Positions 60,519 through 64,000 of a DNA stretch of 64,000 nt are shown in pieces. This stretch comes from JACXTP01 sp963789555 (lineage in GTDB: Archaea > Thermoplasmatota > Thermoplasmata > Methanomassiliicoccales > UBA472). The stretch spans positions 124,001 to 188,000 of the forward strand of contig CAWBKY010000004.1 of assembly GCA_963789555.1 (NCBI GenBank). The letters are read 5' to 3'. The notes under the pieces are model-generated. The model searched no databases, was not told the origin of the DNA, and saw nothing but the letters and a program-made list of their open reading frames with translations. Both the position numbers and the translations under genes were made by a program. Position 1 is the stretch's first letter, and each line of letters starts with the position of its first letter.

Positions 60519-61208
60519 ATGAGTGAAAGAAGGGAAGGACTGACGAATCTTGGGATCGTTTTCGATCTTGACGGGACCTTGATCGAAAGCACGATCGACT
60601 TCGAGCTCATGAGAGATCGTGTCTTCAGATATCTGATCGATATTGGTTTGGGATATGCCCTGGAACGATCGGACACCATCGCCAAGAACATGGACAGGGT
60701 GCGGCCAGAGATCCGAACGATGAATCAAGACCTCGAGGCCATCGAAACGAGGGTCGAGGCCATCTGCGTCGAGGTGGAAATGATGTCCGTGGATCGCACG
60801 AAGGAAGTGCCTGGGGCAGGCGATGCATTGAGAACACTTCGCGCCATGGGGTATCCGCTGGCTCTGTTGACCCGAGGGTCCCGGCATTATGCCACGGAGG
60901 CCCTTCACGCATCGCATCTTACCGGCATGCTGGACGCCATCATCTGCCGGGACGATCACGACGTCTCGGAAGCGAAACCTCACCCGGAGGCCATGCGTCG
61001 GGCCGCCGCTGCCTTGAACCTGCGACCGGAGCAATGCGTCATGGTCGGGGATCATTTGATGGACCTGGAATGCGCCCGTTCGGCCGGCTCGATGTTCGTG
61101 GCGGTCCTGAGCGGACACAATGGTCGGAAGGGTTGGGAGGATTTGGGCGTGGAAAGGATAATCCCATCCATCGCCCAACTGCCAGGATATCTTGAGGAGA
61201 TGGGATGA
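60519..61208 (+). CDS. HAD-family phosphatase
   Basis: 229 residues. Motif I IVFDLDGTLIEST, motif II LALLTRGSRHY, motif III lysine in SEAKPHPEAM, motif IV VMVGDHLMDLECAR. Cap domain (about 20-95) helical, as in phosphoglycolate phosphatase-like members. Substrate unknown. Start follows TATA-like TTTATTATT at about 60487 with leaderless spacing. Intact. Confidence 0.88.
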   Translation: MSERREGLTNLGIVFDLDGTLIESTIDFELMRDRVFRYLIDIGLGYALERSDTIAKNMDRVRPEIRTMNQDLEAIETRVEAICVEVEMMSVDRTKEVPGAGDALRTLRAMGYPLALLTRGSRHYATEALHASHLTGMLDAIICRDDHDVSEAKPHPEAMRRAAAALNLRPEQCVMVGDHLMDLECARSAGSMFVAVLSGHNGRKGWEDLGVERIIPSIAQLPGYLEEMG

Positions 61209-61262
61209 GGGCCGTCGTCGTCTCCACCAACTATATCCCGCCGTACACAGGATTCGGGGACC

Positions 61263-61644
61263 ATGAGGTCCATTGTGAAGAGCGAGGATGCGCCGGAACC
61301 GATCGGTCCCTATTCCCAGGCCGTCATCTCGGACCAACTGGTTTTCTGCTCGGGCCAGTTAGGTATCGACCCTCGAACTGGAACGATGGTCGATGGCGGG
61401 GCGGCCGTGCGAGGCCCGACGATGCCTGGAAAACCTAAAAGCCATACTGGAAGGGGCGGGGACGGACCTTACGAAAGTGCTGCGATGCACCATCTTCATG
61501 ACCGACCTGATGGACTTCCAGGCCGTGAACTCGGTCTATGCGGAGTTCTTCTCGGCGTCGCCACCTGCCAGGACCACCATTCAAGTGGCCGCCTTGCCCA
61601 GAGGGGCTAAGGTGGAGATCGATGCGATCGCGTCCCTGTCCTGA
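61263..61644 (+). CDS. ridA: RidA family enamine/imine deaminase, frameshifted
   Basis: About 126 residues. EDAPEPIGPYSQAVISDQLV, CSGQLGIDPRTGTMVDGG, then after an extra base near 61404 EARRCLENLKAILEGAGTDL, VLRCTIFMTDLMDFQAVNSV, PPARTTIQVAALPRGAKVEI. Conserved Arg of PARTT present. Hydrolyses reactive enamines formed from amino acids. ATG 61263 lies ~27 bp after TATA-like CTATATCC. Confidence 0.92.
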
Positions 61645-62260
61645 TCAAGCCTTGGCCTTCACAGAATCGGCCTTTATGCCGTCGTACTTGACCTCGAACC
61701 CCTTTTGGCAGACAGGACAGCAGACGTAATACTCGCGGTCGTCCTTCTTGACCTTGTAAGCGTTGTCGTGGATCTCCTTCTTGCAGTAGTCGCACGTCAG
61801 CACCACAGAGGACTCCGGGGTGACGGTGGCCCTCTGGTTCTCCTTGACCACGGTGACGATGTTCGCTATGTCGAACTCGATGATCTCATGGATGTCGGCC
61901 ATCTTGGAAAGGAACTCGTTGATGAGGTGCTGGTGGTGGAAGGTGCACATGAGCATCAGCTTGCCGCTGCTGAGCATGAATATCTGCCTCACGCTCTCGT
62001 TCTCCTGGAACTGCTCGGCCACTTTCTTGATGTCAACTGGCTTGGTCTTGATGCTCAGGACCACGCTGATCCCGCCCAGTTTCTCCGGGTCGAGGGTGGC
62101 CGTGTAACCCTTTATGATGCCCATGTTCTCCATGGAGCCCGACCTTGCTGCTGACCGTGGGAACGCTGACCTTCACCCTGTCCGCGATCTGACGGAAGGA
62201 TAGGCGACCGTTCTCCTGAAGGACCTTCAGGATCCTAACGTCGGTATTGTCCAGTTTCAT
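61645..62260 (-). CDS. Lrp/AsnC-type metal-responsive regulator with C-terminal TRASH domain, frameshifted
   Basis: About 204 residues. N-terminal HTH (DVRILKVLQENGRLSFRQIA, VKVSVPTVSSKV), a shift near 62140, then GIIKGYTATLDPEKLGGISV and the Lrp ligand domain, and a TRASH zinc/copper knuckle LTCDYCKKEIHDNAY...CCPVCQKGFEVKYDG. Archaeal regulators of this plan (CopT/CopR of Sulfolobus) control copper efflux; the divergent CopA gene supports a copper role. TATA-like TTTATTAATG at about 62287 gives a leaderless mRNA. Confidence 0.88.
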
Positions 62261-62339
62261 ATGGAAAAGGGGAATTAAACAATCATTAATAAAGATATCC
62301 GTTAAACGAACAAACTAGTCGAGGTTAAAATGACATTAA

Positions 62340-62373
62340 GAATGCAAAAAACTCGTAACTATTCTTTGCATTC
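62340..62373. promoter_or_regulatory. Inverted repeat in the copper gene intergenic region (operator candidate)
   Basis: GAATGCAAA (62340-62348) and TTTGCATTC (62365-62373): perfect 9-bp arms, 16-bp spacer, placed between the divergent Lrp/TRASH regulator and copA and 46 bp before the copA start. A fitting binding site for the dimeric regulator, though binding is not shown. Confidence 0.5.
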
Positions 62374-62418
62374 GTTGATAGACATGTAGATGAACCAAGA
62401 GCTTCGATTGGGTGTTAG

Positions 62419-64000
62419 ATGAGCGACGCTAAGGACGGCGGGTCCGACCGACCGGAACTGGGGTCCAAAGGAAAGAGGACGGCAAGCTTCGGGGTCACCG
62501 GTATGACCTGTGCCACTTGTGCTCAGACCATCACCGAATCGCTGCAGGGATTGGAGGGGGTGGAAGGGGCGAGCGTCAACCTTGCCACCGAGAAGGCCAC
62601 CGTGGTCTACGACCCCGAGAAGGTGACCATGGAAAAGATGGCCTCCGCCATAGACCAGGCCGGATATGGGGTCATATTGAACCAGGTCACCATCGCCGTC
62701 GGGGGCATGACCTGTTCCTCCTGCGTGCTTTCGGTGGAGGAATCGTTGCTGTCATTGCCTGGCGTTCTGTCCGCCTCGGTCAACCTTGCCACCGAGAAGG
62801 TGACGGTGAGGTACGATCCACAACAGGTCCGCCTCCAACAGATCAAGCAGGCCATCAGGGACGCTGGATACGATGTGCTTGAGGCGCGAGACGGTGGATG
62901 CGGAGAGGGAGCTTAGGGCCGAGGAGACGGCCCGCCAGAGACGATTACTGGTCTTCGCGTGGACGCTCGCACTGCCAGTATTCGTCATAATGATGCTGAT
63001 GACGTTCACCCCATTGGGCGACGAGCCCTTCCTGATGGACTATGGCAATTACATCCTGTTCCTACTCACCACGCCGATCCAGTTCATCGCCGGTTACCGA
63101 TTCTACATCGGCGGTTACAAATCCTTGCGCAATGGCGTGGCCAACATGGACGTGTTGGTGGCGGTGGGCACCTCCGCGGCCTATTTCTACTCCGTGGCGG
63201 TGACCTTCTTTCCCGACGCCTTCCCCTTCACCGATGTCTACTATGACAGCGCCGCCCTCATCATCGCGATAGTGCTGTTGGGCAAGTACATCGAGGCCAG
63301 GGCCAAGTCCCGCACCTCCGATTCCATACGAAAGCTGATCGACCTGCAGGCGAAGAGCGCCACCATAATGCGTGAGGGCAAGGAGGTGACCGTTCCGGTC
63401 GATGAGCTGGACGTCAACGATGTCATGGTGGTCCGACCCGGAGAGAAGGTCCCCACCGATGGCCTGGTGGTCGAGGGCGAATCGGAGGTGGACGAGTCCC
63501 TCATCACCGGAGAGAGCCTGCCGGTGCACAAAGAGGAGGGCTCTTCCGTGGTCGGGGGTTCCATCAACAGCAATGGATTGCTCAAGGTCAGGGCCACCCG
63601 GGTGGGGGCCGACACCGCTCTGGCCCAGATCATCCGTCTCGTGGAGGAGGCCCAGGTGTCCAAGGCGCCCATCCAACGCATGGCCGACCGGGTGGCCTCG
63701 GTCTTCGTTCCCATCGTCATCACCATCGCTGTCTCCGCCTTCCTCTTCTGGTACTTTTTTGGGGCTTCGTATTACGGGGTGGACCAGGTCTTCCCGTTCT
63801 CCCTCTCGGTATTCATCGCCGTGCTGGTCATCGCCTGCCCCTGCGCCCTGGGCCTGGCCACACCGACCGCCATCATGGTCGGGACGGGGAAGGGCGCGGA
63901 ACTGGGGATTTTGATCAAGAACGGGGAGGCATTGGAGGTAGCAGGTAAGGTCGGTGTCATGGTCTTCGACAAGACCGGCACCTTGACCCAGGGAAGACTG
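62419..64000 (+). CDS. copA: Copper-translocating P-type ATPase CopA (5' part), frameshifted
   Basis: About 527 residues to the window end; gene continues beyond 64000. Two heavy-metal-associated domains: VTGMTCATCAQTITESL and VGGMTCSSCVLSVEESL. An extra base near 62886 splits these from the membrane part: TPIQFIAGYRFYIGGYKSL, actuator TGES (VDESLITGESLPVHKEEG), the CPC metal site AVLVIACPCALGLATPTAIM, and phosphorylation motif MVFDKTGTLT. Exports Cu+ from the cytosol. Divergent from the TRASH-domain regulator. Confidence 0.95.

Noticed and set aside
4000..62900. Programmed ribosomal frameshifting as explanation for the broken genes
   Set aside because: Breaks lie at varied sequences without a common slippery site or structure and hit about half the genes, including ones never known to be recoded; sequencing indels fit better.

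Overview
The window is a GC-rich stretch of an archaeal chromosome. Archaeal markers are Spt4, RpoE', S24e, S27ae, FEN1 with a PCNA-binding tail, archaeal-type MAT, deoxyhypusine synthase, a GTP-dependent dephospho-CoA kinase (DUF359), archaeal RNase P RNA and the aconitase-X phosphomevalonate dehydratase of the archaeal mevalonate pathway. TATA boxes about 25 bp upstream of leaderless starts are common. DUF835, DUF4443 and TRAM mini-proteins point to Thermoplasmatota, perhaps a relative of Methanomassiliicoccales; no methanogenesis gene is present, so this placement is inference.

Layout. 1-14 kb: housekeeping genes (YyaL-like protein, MAT, RNase Z, MFS, Usp, Rpe, FEN1, IleRS, a zinc/HhH DUF835 protein). 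14-24.6 kb: HNH protein, phosphomevalonate dehydratase (small subunit fused to Nudix), tRNA-Arg, the rpoE-spt4-DUF359-rps24e-rps27ae operon, a K+-independent-type membrane pyrophosphatase, an MgtC/DUF4010 protein and a KaiC-like pair. 24.7-36.2 kb: lipid kinase, thymidylate kinase, MFS, deoxyhypusine synthase, an isocitrate/isopropylmalate dehydrogenase, MsrA, a seven-FN3 surface protein, tRNA-Leu, RNase P RNA and a PaaK-ACT pair. 36-46.4 kb: DUF835, eIF2B-like isomerase, radical SAM protein, class II ribonucleotide reductase, an FtsX/MacB-type ABC system and TrpB2. 46.8-60.3 kb is accessory: an 8.4-kb giant cysteine-rich DUF11 surface protein, plant-type asparaginase, DUF835, a STAND ATPase and a secreted octapeptide-repeat protein. 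60.5-64 kb: HAD phosphatase, RidA, and a divergent copper pair (Lrp-type regulator with TRASH domain, and CopA).

About fifty single-base frameshifts interrupt genes across the window, including essential ones (ileS, fen, rpe, nrdJ, phosphomevalonate dehydratase). Most are apparent +1 insertions. Uncorrected sequencing indels are the simplest explanation, so broken genes are annotated at full length with approximate shift positions.

The least explained signals are: the giant cysteine-rich DUF11 protein; the 13-unit IPGVDPH repeat protein; the dehydratase-Nudix fusion; and a 16-bp element, (G/A)ATATCA-NN-AATGATA, found four times 10-14 bp upstream of a TATA-like box. Two copies precede surface-protein genes and two precede structured noncoding DNA.
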